Source of the DNA: Solibaculum_A intestinale
GTDB taxonomy: Bacteria > Bacillota > Clostridia > Oscillospirales > Acutalibacteraceae
DNA: 64,000 nucleotides
Reading direction: 5' to 3'
NCBI RefSeq assembly: GCF_040096205.1
Contig: NZ_JBBMFD010000003.1
Location: forward strand, 91,068 to 155,067
The notes under the pieces were generated by a model that was not told the DNA's origin, ran no database searches, and worked only from the letters and a program-made list of their open reading frames with translations. The translations under genes were made by a program, and so were the position numbers. Every line of letters begins with the position of its first letter. The first letter of the stretch is position 1. Of the stretch, positions 16,764 to 24,524 are shown in pieces.

Positions 16764-18030
16764 GTACATGCCCTCCCAACCGATTGTATTCGTAGAAAAA
16801 GGATGGATACGATTTGTTAATTGCCTGCGCGTCCCGGATGGTGACTTCCCCTTGGGCTGCCAGCGCGGCCATCGCCGCCGCCATGACGATGCGGTGGTCG
16901 TTGGCCCCGTCCACCGTCCCGCCCGTGAAGCACTTTACTCCGTGAACGAGCAGGCCGTCCTGTGTTTCTTCGCAGTGCCCTCCCAGCGCCTGGATGAGGG
17001 CGGCGGTGGTTTTGAGCCGGTCGCTTTCCTTGATGCGAAGGCGCTGGGCGTTATAGATGCGGCTGTCCCCGTCGGCTAGAGCGGCGGTCACCGCCAGGAT
17101 GGGAACCAGGTCCGGAATCTGGGCCGCGTCGATATCCTGCGCCCGGATTCGGCCGGAGGGAGGCGTGCAGCGAAGCGAGCCGTCCACCCGTTTCTCCACC
17201 CTTACCCCGAACCCTTCAAATAAGGGAAGCGCCGCCTTGTCCCCCTGCACCGAGTCAAAACGCAGCCCGGTCAGAGTCAAGTCGCTTCCAAAGGCGGCCC
17301 CGGCCAGGAAGAAGGCGGCTTGGGACCAGTCGGACTCTACCGTGCAGGTTTTCGCCCGGTACCGCTGCCCGCCCTTTACCCGCCAGCCGCCGGGAATGGG
17401 CTCCACCGCCACGCCGAACTCGCTTAGGATTTGCAGCGTCAGGTCGATATACCCGGCCGACTGCAAGGGCGTGGTCAGGCGGATTTCGCTGTCCCCGCAG
17501 AGGAGGGGAAGAGCGAAAAGAAGCCCGGTGATAAACTGGGAGCTGACGTCCCCAGGCAAGGAAAACACCCCGGACGCAAGCTGCCCGTCGATGGCCAGGG
17601 GAAGCCCGCCCTTTGTCCGGCAGGCCACCCCTGCTTCTGGCAGGCAGTCCAGATACACCCCGATGGGACGGGCGGGAAGCTTTCCTTCCCCGGTAAACAC
17701 CGCGTTTTGCCCCAGCGCCGCCGCCACCGGGATGAAAAACCGCAGGGTAGACCCCGATTCCCCGCAGGGCAGGGCCAACGTGCCCCCTTCCCTATGGTCG
17801 GGGTGGATGCCGGACACGGTCAGCACCTCCCCGCAAAGGCGGATGGAGGCGCCCAGCGCCTCGGCAACCCCAATGGTGGCCTTGATGTCGTCGGACAGGG
17901 CCACGGGAGACAATACGCTCTCCCCTCCGGCCAGCGCCGCGCACAGGATGGCCCGGTGAGCCGCCGATTTAGATGGGGGCGGCTTAATGTCTCCCGAAAG
18001 CCGGCCCGGCGAAAGGACTGCGGTGGACAT
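16744..18030 (-). CDS. aroA: 3-phosphoshikimate 1-carboxyvinyltransferase (EPSP synthase)
   Basis: Transfers enolpyruvate from PEP to shikimate 3-phosphate. The 428-residue protein has PPPSKSAAHRAIL near the N-terminus, the PEP-site loop GESGSTLRFF and, toward the end, RIKESDRLKT and NDHRIVMAAA. The S-for-A/T pattern in GESGSTLRF resembles the class II-like Gram-positive forms. A strong ribosome site GAGGAGG sits 7 nt before the ATG. It follows aroB after 26 nt. Confidence 0.96.
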   Translation of the reverse strand: MSTAVLSPGRLSGDIKPPPSKSAAHRAILCAALAGGESVLSPVALSDDIKATIGVAEALGASIRLCGEVLTVSGIHPDHREGGTLALPCGESGSTLRFFIPVAAALGQNAVFTGEGKLPARPIGVYLDCLPEAGVACRTKGGLPLAIDGQLASGVFSLPGDVSSQFITGLLFALPLLCGDSEIRLTTPLQSAGYIDLTLQILSEFGVAVEPIPGGWRVKGGQRYRAKTCTVESDWSQAAFFLAGAAFGSDLTLTGLRFDSVQGDKAALPLFEGFGVRVEKRVDGSLRCTPPSGRIRAQDIDAAQIPDLVPILAVTAALADGDSRIYNAQRLRIKESDRLKTTAALIQALGGHCEETQDGLLVHGVKCFTGGTVDGANDHRIVMAAAMAALAAQGEVTIRDAQAINKSYPSFFYEYNRLGGHVHGIHLG

Positions 18031-18056
18031 GGGCGTTCCTCCTCAATTCCAATTTG

Positions 18057-19106
18057 TTATATTTCAATGAAAGATTCCAGTTCGTTTAATAGGGTCGGAC
18101 GAATAAAAGAATCCCCAATGGCGTGGAGCAACACGAAGTTCACTCCGTTTGCACTGCGCTTTTTGTCGGTAAAGGCGGCCTTTGCCAGTTCCTCACAGGA
18201 GAAATCGGTCTCGGTAGGCAGGGAGAACTTTTCCGCGACCTTTTGGATACGGGCGGCGGTGCCCGGTTGGGTCAGGCCCGCCTTTTCCCCGGCCAGGGCC
18301 GCCCTTACCATGCCGATGGCAACCGCCTCGCCGTGGGCAATTCCTTCATAATGATAGAGCCGCTCGATGGCGTGGCCCAGGGTGTGGCCAAAGTTTAAAA
18401 GCATCCGCTCGCCCTGTTCCTTTTCGTCGTTCTCCACCACCTGGCGCTTGATGTCGATGCAGCGGGCGATCATGTCCTCCAGAAAATCGTGAACGTCTTC
18501 GGTCTCCATGCGGGCAAACAAATCCTTGTCCTTGATGCATCCGGCCTTGATGGCCTCCGCCATGCCGTCGGAGAAGTACCGCCCCGGCAGGGTGGAGAGC
18601 ACCCCCGTGTCGCACAGCACCAGGGAGGGCTGCCAGAAGGCGCCCACCAGGTTCTTGCCCACCTCCAGGTCCACCCCGGTTTTGCCGCCCACGGAGCTAT
18701 CCACCTGGGCGAGCAGAGAGGTGGGAATCTGCACAAAGGGAATCCCCCGCAGGTAGGTGGCGCTGGCAAAGCCGCACATGTCCCCGGTGACCCCGCCGCC
18801 CAGGGCAACCGCCAGGTCCCCCCGTGTAAGCCCCGCGGCCGCGAACACTTCGTACATTTCCGAAATGGTGGAAAGGCGCTTTTGCGCCTCTCCCGCCGGG
18901 AAGGTAAAGACGGCCGCCTGAATGCCCCTGGTCTGCAGGGAGCGCTTGACCGCAGCCGCGTACAAGGGGCCAACGTTGGAATCGGTGACGATCACCGCCT
19001 TTGCCGGATGCAGCCGCTTTTGGACCTCGTCTCCCGCCCGGTCCAAAAGCCCCTTGCCGATAAGCACGTCGTATTCCTTGGACGTGTGTACCGTCAACGT
19101 TTTCAT
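18057..19106 (-). CDS. aroB: 3-dehydroquinate synthase
   Basis: Closes DAHP to 3-dehydroquinate using NAD and zinc or cobalt. Motifs: the nucleotide loop GGGVTGDMCGF, metal ligands within EAIKAG, NFGHTLGHAIE and IAHGEAVAIGM, and TDSNVGPLY near the start. 349 residues, as expected. The ATG overlaps the aroF stop by 4 nt (ATGA), so it is translationally coupled to the first enzyme of the pathway. aroD/aroQ and aroK for the middle steps are not in this operon. Confidence 0.96.
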   Translation of the reverse strand: MKTLTVHTSKEYDVLIGKGLLDRAGDEVQKRLHPAKAVIVTDSNVGPLYAAAVKRSLQTRGIQAAVFTFPAGEAQKRLSTISEMYEVFAAAGLTRGDLAVALGGGVTGDMCGFASATYLRGIPFVQIPTSLLAQVDSSVGGKTGVDLEVGKNLVGAFWQPSLVLCDTGVLSTLPGRYFSDGMAEAIKAGCIKDKDLFARMETEDVHDFLEDMIARCIDIKRQVVENDEKEQGERMLLNFGHTLGHAIERLYHYEGIAHGEAVAIGMVRAALAGEKAGLTQPGTAARIQKVAEKFSLPTETDFSCEELAKAAFTDKKRSANGVNFVLLHAIGDSFIRPTLLNELESFIEI

Positions 19107-20140
19107 ATGGCGGTCACCCCCGTATCCAGTCCTTCGGCGGAAAGAACCGCCTTGGCCTTTCTGAGCCGCTTAGCGATGATGTCGAACTGGTCGGGCGTGA
19201 TGGACTGGGCTCCGTCGGACAAGGCGCGGGCCGGGTCGTTGTGCACCTCGATGATCAAACCGTCCGCGCCTGCGGCAATGGCCGCCATGCTCAACGGCTC
19301 CACCAGCCACGTGATGCCCGCCGCGTGGCTCGGATCCACCACCACCGGAAGATGGGAGCGGTTTTTGAGGATCGGGATGGCCGAAATGTCCAGAGTGTTA
19401 CGGGTGAAGTTCTCGAAGGTGCGGATGCCCCGCTCGCAGAGGATGACCTTTTCGTTGCCGCCGCTCATGATGTACTCGGCACTCATGAGGAACTCGCTTA
19501 ACGTGTTGGCAAGGCCCCGCTTCAAGAGGATGGGCTTATCCAGCTTGCCCAGCTCCTTTAAGAGCTCGAAGTTTTGCATGTTCCGGGCGCCCACCTGGAT
19601 GATGTCCACATCCTCGAACAGGTCTAAGTGGGAGGCGGACATGATTTCCGTGACGATGGGAAGCCCCGTTTTTTTCCGGGCCTCCTGCAAAAGCTCCAGC
19701 CCTTCCGCCCGCAGGCCCTGGAAGGCGTAGGGAGAGGTGCGGGGCTTAAAGGCGCCGCCGCGCAGGAAATTGGCCCCCGCCGCTTTGACCCGCTGGGCTA
19801 CGCCGCAGATCTGGTCTTCGCTTTCCACCGAGCAGGGCCCCGCAATCAAGGTCAGCGACCCGTCGCCGATGACCTGCCCGCCCGGCAGGGTGATTACCGT
19901 GTTGTCCGGGTGGAACTTGCGGTTGGCCTTCTTGTAAGGCTCCTGCACCCGCTTGACGGAAGCCACAATCGGCTGGGCTTTGACAAAGTCAATGTCGATG
20001 GAGGCGGTGTCCCCTAAAAGGCCCAGGACAGTTTCCTGTGTGCCGTGCCAGGCGTTGACCGAGACGCCCATTTTATTGAAAATCCGGCTGAGCTCCTCAA
20101 TTTTTTCCGGACTGGCGCCTTGCTTCAATACGATAATCAT
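19103..20140 (-). CDS. aroF: 3-deoxy-7-phosphoheptulonate synthase, AroA-beta type
   Basis: Commits PEP and erythrose 4-phosphate to the shikimate pathway. Residues 1-70 form the ferredoxin-like regulatory domain seen in Gram-positive DAHP synthases (MIIVLKQGAS, VNAWHGTQETVLGLLGD). The barrel follows with LIAGPCSVES, FLRGGAFKPRTSPYAFQG and ILKNRSHLPVVVDPSHAAG. There is no fused chorismate mutase domain. The ATG at 20140 follows AAAGGGAG by 7 nt. It is the first enzyme gene after the leader peptide and attenuator, so its expression is likely set by the charging of tRNA-Phe/Tyr. Confidence 0.96.
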   Translation of the reverse strand: MIIVLKQGASPEKIEELSRIFNKMGVSVNAWHGTQETVLGLLGDTASIDIDFVKAQPIVASVKRVQEPYKKANRKFHPDNTVITLPGGQVIGDGSLTLIAGPCSVESEDQICGVAQRVKAAGANFLRGGAFKPRTSPYAFQGLRAEGLELLQEARKKTGLPIVTEIMSASHLDLFEDVDIIQVGARNMQNFELLKELGKLDKPILLKRGLANTLSEFLMSAEYIMSGGNEKVILCERGIRTFENFTRNTLDISAIPILKNRSHLPVVVDPSHAAGITWLVEPLSMAAIAAGADGLIIEVHNDPARALSDGAQSITPDQFDIIAKRLRKAKAVLSAEGLDTGVTAI

Positions 20141-20182
20141 ACAGATACTCCCTTTCTTTCGTCAAGTGGACGGATGCTTCGG

Positions 20183-20221
20183 AAAAACAAAAAGCGGAGC
20201 CCATGTCACCATGAGCTCCGC
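20183..20221 (-). terminator. Attenuator terminator upstream of aroF
   Basis: On the minus strand GCGGAGCTCATG and CATGGGCTCCGC form a continuous 12-bp stem (one G-U pair) with loop GTGA, then TTTTTGTTTTT. It lies between the leader peptide stop (20253) and the aroF start (20140), inside the transcribed leader, so it is placed to act as an attenuator rather than an operon end. Confidence 0.85.
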
Positions 20222-20252
20222 GCAGGATCAAACGGATACCATTCCCGTTCTC

Positions 20253-20363
20253 TCAATCCAGGGCTTCTCGCTTCACAGCAGACAGATGGGCACGGCAAAA
20301 CAGACGGCCGTCATAAAAACGGACGCCATAAAAGCCGGTAAATCGTCTGCTAAGCTGCGACAT
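20253..20363 (-). CDS. Phe/Tyr-rich leader peptide of the aro operon
   Basis: A 36-codon frame starting ATG at 20363 and ending TGA at 20253, with a good ribosome site (GGAGGG, 8 nt upstream). Residues 8-22 contain four Phe (8, 11, 16, 22, all TTT) and two Tyr (12, 17, both TAT) in 15 positions. It lies about 30 nt after the predicted transcript start and is followed by a strong terminator and then aroF. This is the arrangement of ribosome-mediated attenuation: a ribosome stalled at uncharged Phe/Tyr codons would favour read-through. Pairing options seen: GCCCAT (codons 25-27) or AGCCC (codons 33-35) with the GGGC of the terminator's right arm. Too short for ordinary gene calling. Confidence 0.75.
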   Translation of the reverse strand: MSQLSRRFTGFYGVRFYDGRLFCRAHLSAVKREALD

Positions 20364-20397
20364 GAAGCGAACCCTCCGATCCTTTTTCGTTGCATTC

Positions 20398-20426
20398 ATC
20401 ATAACGCCCCGGGTTTTGATTGTCAA
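20398..20426 (-). promoter_or_regulatory. Sigma-A promoter of the aro operon
   Basis: On the minus strand TTGACA (20426-20421), exactly 17 bp, then TATGAT (20403-20398). The transcript start near 20391 gives a leader of about 250 nt holding the leader peptide and the attenuator. The rest of 20427-20544, up to the end of the esterase gene, shows nothing further. Confidence 0.85.
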
Positions 20427-20544
20427 GCCGAAGATTTAAAAACGGAAGGTTTGGAAATTGTGCATATTGTTGCTTTAAAGAACAAAAGCGTTAAATCACC
20501 AAAGAAACAGATTGATTTTTGAGCGGGATGCACAAAATAATAAC

Positions 20545-21387
20545 TTATTTTTTGGCAGCCAGCTCTGCAAATCGGTCCTGGAGCCAGTTCTGGCACAGGC
20601 CCAGCCACTGGGCCACCCGAGGCTTTACATACCGGGCTTCCCCGCCGCTGGTCTCCTCGGTGGCCAGGGAAATGCCATGCTGCCCTTCGGGGAAAATGTG
20701 CAGCTCATAGGGGATATTCTGCTCGCGCAGGGCCCAGGCCATCAAAAGGGTATTCTGCATGGGGACCGCTTCGTCCTCAAAGGTAGTCCACAGGAAGGTG
20801 GGCGGGAAGTCGGCCGGTACGTGCTTTTCCAGAGAGAGCAGGTCCAAAGCGGCGGGGTCCTCCCGCTTGTCTCCCAGAGTGCGGTCGAAAGAGCCCCGGT
20901 GGGCAAACTCCCCGGAGGTGATGACCGGGTAGCTGAGCACCATCAGGTCGGGCCGGGTGGTGCCGGGGTTGATACCGGGAGCCGCGGCAAGGTCCGTGCT
21001 GTGGTATTCGCCCAGGGCGGCCGCCAGATGCGAGCCTGCCGAGAAGCCCAAGGCCGCCACCCGGTTCGGGTCAATAAACCAGTCCGCCGCCTTTTCCCGG
21101 ATCAGCGAGAAGGCGCGGGCCGCGTCCTTTAAGGGAGCGGGATGCAGGTGGGGCTCGCAGGAGTACCACAGCACAAAGGCGTGATAACCCGCGGCGTTAA
21201 ACTGGAGCGCCACCGCTTCCGCCTCTCTGGGGGAGCATTCCAGATAGCCGCTGCCGGGAAAGACCACCACCGCCGGACGGGGCGCCCCGCTTTTGAGCAG
21301 GTATGCGTCCAGGGTGGGCCGAAAGCCGTCTCCCGTGTCCCCGGGGTAGGGGAATTCACCCCATAAGTCAAGGGTTTTCGCAATCAT
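20545..21387 (-). CDS. Alpha/beta-hydrolase, acetyl-esterase/BD-FAE-like
   Basis: A 280-residue cytoplasmic hydrolase with no signal peptide. Visible parts: oxyanion loop PAVVVFPGSGY, nucleophile elbow GFSAGS (Ser116), acid in TTFEDEAVP (Asp205) and His237 in EGQHGIS. These match the COG0657-type group that removes acetyl or feruloyl groups from sugars. It stands alone, divergent from metY. Substrate is a guess. Confidence 0.82.
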   Translation of the reverse strand: MIAKTLDLWGEFPYPGDTGDGFRPTLDAYLLKSGAPRPAVVVFPGSGYLECSPREAEAVALQFNAAGYHAFVLWYSCEPHLHPAPLKDAARAFSLIREKAADWFIDPNRVAALGFSAGSHLAAALGEYHSTDLAAAPGINPGTTRPDLMVLSYPVITSGEFAHRGSFDRTLGDKREDPAALDLLSLEKHVPADFPPTFLWTTFEDEAVPMQNTLLMAWALREQNIPYELHIFPEGQHGISLATEETSGGEARYVKPRVAQWLGLCQNWLQDRFAELAAKK

Positions 21388-21474
21388 GTTATGAAGTCTC
21401 CTTCCATATGTGGTTCGTTTGCCAGGTTTTCTTTATTTTACACCACCTGGTGCGGCCTTTCAATGAATTTTCGG

Positions 21475-21503
21475 TTGTACAATTTGAAAAAACGTGCTAC
21501 TAT
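21475..21503 (+). promoter_or_regulatory. Promoter of metY
   Basis: TTGTAC (21475-21480), 17 bp, TACTAT (21498-21503). The leader before the TTG start is only about 35 nt, which leaves no room for a SAM riboswitch or T-box. Confidence 0.65.
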
Positions 21504-21544
21504 TCTTGCCATAGAAAACGCAATATGCAAAGGAGTGGATACCC

Positions 21545-22816
21545 TTGAGCGAATTCGGATTTGACACCAAATGCGTGCAGGAGGGCTGGAAGCCGAAAAA
21601 CGGCGAGCCCCGGGTCCTGCCCATTTACCAGAGCACCACCTATAAGTACGAGTCCTCCGAGCAGATGGGACGGCTCTTCGATTTGGAAGAGGACGGTTTC
21701 TTCTATACCCGCCTGGCAAATCCCACCTTGGCGGCGGTGGAGAATAAAATTGCGGCGCTGGAAGGCGGCGTGGGCGCCATGCTCACCTCCTCCGGCCAGG
21801 CGGCCAGCTTTCTCTCCTTGTTCAACATCGTCAGCACCGGGGAACACATTGTTTCCTCCTCGGCCATCTACGGCGGCACCTTTAATCTCCTGAACGTCAC
21901 CATGCGCCGCATGGGGATCGATGTGACCTTTGTGGACCCTGACGACGATGTGGAGACCATCCGGGGGGCGTTTCGGGAGAATACCCGGGCGGTTTTCGTC
22001 GAGTCCATCGCGAACCCGGCCCTGATCGTGACCGACATCCCGAAGTTTGCAGATCTGGCCCATGCTCACGGCGTGCCCCTGATTGTGGACAATACCTTCC
22101 CCACCCCTGCAAATTTCCGGCCCCTTGAGCACGGGGCGGATATTGTCACCCATTCCACCACCAAGTACATGGACGGCCACGCCACCTCGGTGGGCGGTGT
22201 GATTGTGGACGGGGGCAAGTTTGACTGGACCAATGGGAAATTCCCCTCCCTGTGTGAGCCGGACGAATCCTATCACGGGGTTACCTACACCGAGCGCTTT
22301 GGCCCTGCTGCCTATCTTGTCAAGGCACGGGCCCAGCTTATGCGGGATTTGGGCTGCATTCCCGGCCCGCAGAACGCGTTCCTTCTCAACCTGGGGCTGG
22401 AAACCCTTCCCCTGCGCATGAAGAAGCACTGCGAAAATGCCCAGAAGGTGGCCGAATACTTAGAGAAAAACGAGAAGGTTTCCTGGGTCAATTACCCCGG
22501 CCTTGCGTCCAACGCCTATTATGATCTGGCCAAGCGTGTCATGCCAAACGGCACCTGCGGGGTTGTTTCCTTCGGCGTCAAGGGCGGCCGGGAGGCGGCC
22601 ACGAAGTTTATGGACCATCTGAAGCTGGCGGCCATCGTCACTCACGTGGCCGACGCGCGCACCTGTGTGCTCCACCCGGCTTCCACCACCCACCGCCAGT
22701 TAAGCGACGAGCAGCTCAAGGAATGCGGCGTGTCCCCGGACCTGATTCGTCTTTCGGTCGGCATCGAGGATGTAAACGACATCATTGCGGACATTGAGCA
22801 AGCCCTCAACGCGTAA
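21545..22816 (+). CDS. metY: O-acetylhomoserine sulfhydrylase
   Basis: PLP enzyme that makes homocysteine from O-acetylhomoserine and sulfide. The 423-residue protein has GFDTKCVQEGW at the start, the substrate loop FYTRLANPT, the cofactor pocket TSSGQAAS and the Schiff-base Lys207 in HSTTKYMDGH. Length and the C-terminal HPASTTHRQL are typical of MetY rather than the shorter MetB/MetC. TTG is the start, 9 nt after AAAGGAG. Monocistronic with its own terminator. Confidence 0.94.
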   Translation: MSEFGFDTKCVQEGWKPKNGEPRVLPIYQSTTYKYESSEQMGRLFDLEEDGFFYTRLANPTLAAVENKIAALEGGVGAMLTSSGQAASFLSLFNIVSTGEHIVSSSAIYGGTFNLLNVTMRRMGIDVTFVDPDDDVETIRGAFRENTRAVFVESIANPALIVTDIPKFADLAHAHGVPLIVDNTFPTPANFRPLEHGADIVTHSTTKYMDGHATSVGGVIVDGGKFDWTNGKFPSLCEPDESYHGVTYTERFGPAAYLVKARAQLMRDLGCIPGPQNAFLLNLGLETLPLRMKKHCENAQKVAEYLEKNEKVSWVNYPGLASNAYYDLAKRVMPNGTCGVVSFGVKGGREAATKFMDHLKLAAIVTHVADARTCVLHPASTTHRQLSDEQLKECGVSPDLIRLSVGIEDVNDIIADIEQALNA

Positions 22817-22824
22817 AAAAACAA

Positions 22825-22865
22825 AAAAAGCCCCGGCCGGGCCCTAATCCCAGCCGGGGCTTTTT
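22825..22865 (+). terminator. Intrinsic terminator of metY
   Basis: AAAAAGCCCCGGC (22825-22837) pairs with GCCGGGGCTTTTT (22853-22865), with T after the stem. 22866-22999 beyond it holds no gene I can support. Confidence 0.88.
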
Positions 22866-22999
22866 GCTGATTTTTAGAGAAGAGCCGCGCGCAGGTTGGC
22901 TGTAAGGAGCGAACGAACCAGGCGGTTACTCAAGGGGAAGGCCGCCCGGCCCTAGCGAGACCGGCAAGCCGAAGGGAAAAACCGTTCCTTCTGGCACCT

Positions 23000-23257
23000 C
23001 TATTCCCCCGGGGTCTGCGGGTCCCGGTCCTCCGGAAGGAACAGGCAATAGAGCGGGACATGCAGGCCCTCCGCCAGCGCGATAAGCATGTCCAGGGAAC
23101 AAAACCGGTCATAGTTCTTCGCTTCGATCTGGCTGAGGTACCCCGGGCTCATGTGGGCGCGCATGGCCAGACCCTGCTGGGTCAGCCCTTGGCGCTTGCG
23201 GTATTTCTTTAAGTTGTCGATAATTTGGTCGTAAATCGGCTTGTTTTTCTCATTCAT
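23000..23257 (-). CDS. XRE-family DNA-binding regulator
   Basis: An 85-residue protein, essentially one helix-turn-helix domain: LKKYRKRQGLTQQGLAMRAHMSPGYLSQIEAKNYDR. A short proline-rich tail follows. It is likely a repressor of itself and of a neighbour; a palindrome in its own promoter region (23299-23317) is the probable operator. The ribosome site (GGTGAG) is weak. Target genes unknown; tspO lies downstream of the same control region on the other strand. Confidence 0.8.
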   Translation of the reverse strand: MNEKNKPIYDQIIDNLKKYRKRQGLTQQGLAMRAHMSPGYLSQIEAKNYDRFCSLDMLIALAEGLHVPLYCLFLPEDRDPQTPGE

Positions 23258-23298
23258 ATTCTCACCGATTTCAGTGTATCCGCTTTCATTGCAACAAA

Positions 23299-23317
23299 TA
23301 CTAGCAAAAAGCTAGTA
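23299..23317. promoter_or_regulatory. Palindromic operator TACTAGC-N5-GCTAGTA
   Basis: A perfect 7-bp inverted repeat around AAAAA, 40 bp upstream of the XRE gene start. It lies between a TTACCA and a TAGTAT that could be that gene's -35 and -10 (18-bp spacer). 23258-23673 otherwise holds TTGACA-N18-CATAAT on the plus strand (23341-23370) and a weak 76-codon frame at 23360 that this promoter would contradict; I do not call the frame a gene. Confidence 0.5.
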
Positions 23318-23673
23318 AATATGGTAAGATAAAAGAAAACTTGACAAGGTGAGAAGAAAATGAGCATAATACTCTGCAAAAATATTTTCTGTGTCTTCTG
23401 GGATAATGGATTCTGTAAGAGGAAGGAAATTCGGCATGATTTATACGGCTTATGTGAAACTTCTCTACTAAAAGGAATAGGAGAGATAGACACTACAAAA
23501 GAGACGATGGGACAAAAAACAAGCCCCTCTTCTGCAAATAAACAAGCATCCCGACACTCGCTTCTTTATCCTTTTGGAAAAACCAAATAAAAAGAAAGCC
23601 CCATGGATTCATAAAAACAGCCGGGATGAATAGAATAGGAAAGAAAGCGATTTGCAGAAGGGAGAGAAGGCGG

Positions 23674-24141
23674 ATGAAACGAAAATGGATCAGCCTGATC
23701 GTTGCGTTGGTGATCCCGGTCGGCTTGGTGGGAGGGCTGTCCGCCCTGATTGCCGGCAATTCCATGGAGGTGTACGAATCCTTTATTAAACCGCCCTTGT
23801 CCCCGCCCGGCTGGCTTTTCCCAGTGATGTGGACCATCCTTTTCATCCTGATGGGCGTGGCCTCCTGGCTTGTCTACCGCAGCGATTCGCCGCTCAAGTC
23901 CCCCGCCCTCTTTCTCTACGGCGCGCAGCTGGCGGTGAACTTCTTCTGGACCCTCACCTTCTTTGGTGAACGGTACTATTCCGGCGCCTTTCTGGTGCTC
24001 GTGCTCTTGTGGGCTATGATCCTCATCACCATCCGCCAGTTCGGCCGCATCGACAAGCGGGCCGCCTGGCTGCTGGTGCCCTATGTGTTGTGGGTCACCT
24101 TTGCCGGATATCTGAACTTTTTCATCGCCCTGTATAATTAA
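23674..24141 (+). CDS. tspO: TspO/MBR family membrane protein
   Basis: Five-helix membrane protein of the tryptophan-rich sensory/translocator family, which binds tetrapyrroles and affects stress responses. The 155 residues show the conserved loop KPPLSPPGWLFPVMWTILFI and VNFFWTLTFFGERYY, and end in AGYLNFFIALYN. ATG 23674 is chosen as start because it follows GGGAGAGAAGG and gives the usual length; the frame is open 16 codons further up. The porphyrin-handling hemW gene lies 400 bp away but on the other strand. Ligand and role here unknown. Confidence 0.88.
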   Translation: MKRKWISLIVALVIPVGLVGGLSALIAGNSMEVYESFIKPPLSPPGWLFPVMWTILFILMGVASWLVYRSDSPLKSPALFLYGAQLAVNFFWTLTFFGERYYSGAFLVLVLLWAMILITIRQFGRIDKRAAWLLVPYVLWVTFAGYLNFFIALYN

Positions 24142-24153
24142 TCGGAGCATAAC

Positions 24154-24191
24154 AAAAGCCCTGTGTGCCGCAAACGCATACAGGGCTTTTT
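24154..24191. terminator. Bidirectional terminator between tspO and the DUF6485 gene
   Basis: AAAAGCCCTGTGTGC and GCATACAGGGCTTTT make a 15-bp stem with one G-U pair, with A and T runs on both sides. It separates two converging genes. Confidence 0.85.
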
Positions 24192-24193
24192 GG

Positions 24194-24385
24194 TTATTTT
24201 GTTTCCCGGTCTTTCTTCAGGGCTTCAAAGCTGCGGTCGTAGGTGGCTTCCCCCTCCTTGGAGAAAAAGCAGCCCGGAAAACCGCCCTCGTGGTCCCGGT
24301 GGTGGGCCACACAGGCACAGCACTTGCCGTGACGGGGACAGTCATAGGTGCATGGACATGGACGGGTATTGCTGCATGCGTTCAT
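24194..24385 (-). CDS. DUF6485-like cysteine-rich small protein
   Basis: A 63-residue protein with seven or more cysteines in its first half (CSNTRPCPCTYDCPRHGKCC then CFF), ending TYDRSFEAL. This pattern fits a small family annotated DUF6485 in anaerobic Firmicutes, thought to bind a metal or Fe-S cluster. Function is unknown. It has a perfect ribosome site (GGGAGGTGA, 6 nt before ATG). It lies 139 nt after hemW on the same strand; the gap shows no terminator, so it may be the operon's last gene. Confidence 0.75.
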   Translation of the reverse strand: MNACSNTRPCPCTYDCPRHGKCCACVAHHRDHEGGFPGCFFSKEGEATYDRSFEALKKDRETK

Positions 24386-24524
24386 GCTTCGTCACCTCCC
24401 TTTGCCCTCATTATACCCAAGGCAAACGGGGAAAGGCAAGGCTAACTTCGACCCGCTTCCCGCTTTTTCGCCTGCTTGTAGGAAAAGCGGATTTCCTATC
24501 TGAGCGGGGAAGCAGCGTGCGCAA

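Noticed and set aside
20141..20397. T-box riboswitch before aroF
   Set aside because: No T-box core sequence (TGGNACCGCG) is present; the leader is better explained by the Phe/Tyr leader peptide and terminator.
21504..21544. SAM riboswitch or T-box before metY
   Set aside because: The distance from the promoter to the start codon is only about 35 nt.
22866..22999. tRNA or other small RNA gene in the gap after metY
   Set aside because: No cloverleaf, T-arm GGTTCRA or terminator was found.
23360..23590. 76-codon frame with a ribosome-like site
   Set aside because: A TTGACA-N18-CATAAT promoter overlaps its start, the composition is unlike the neighbours, and no family pattern is visible.
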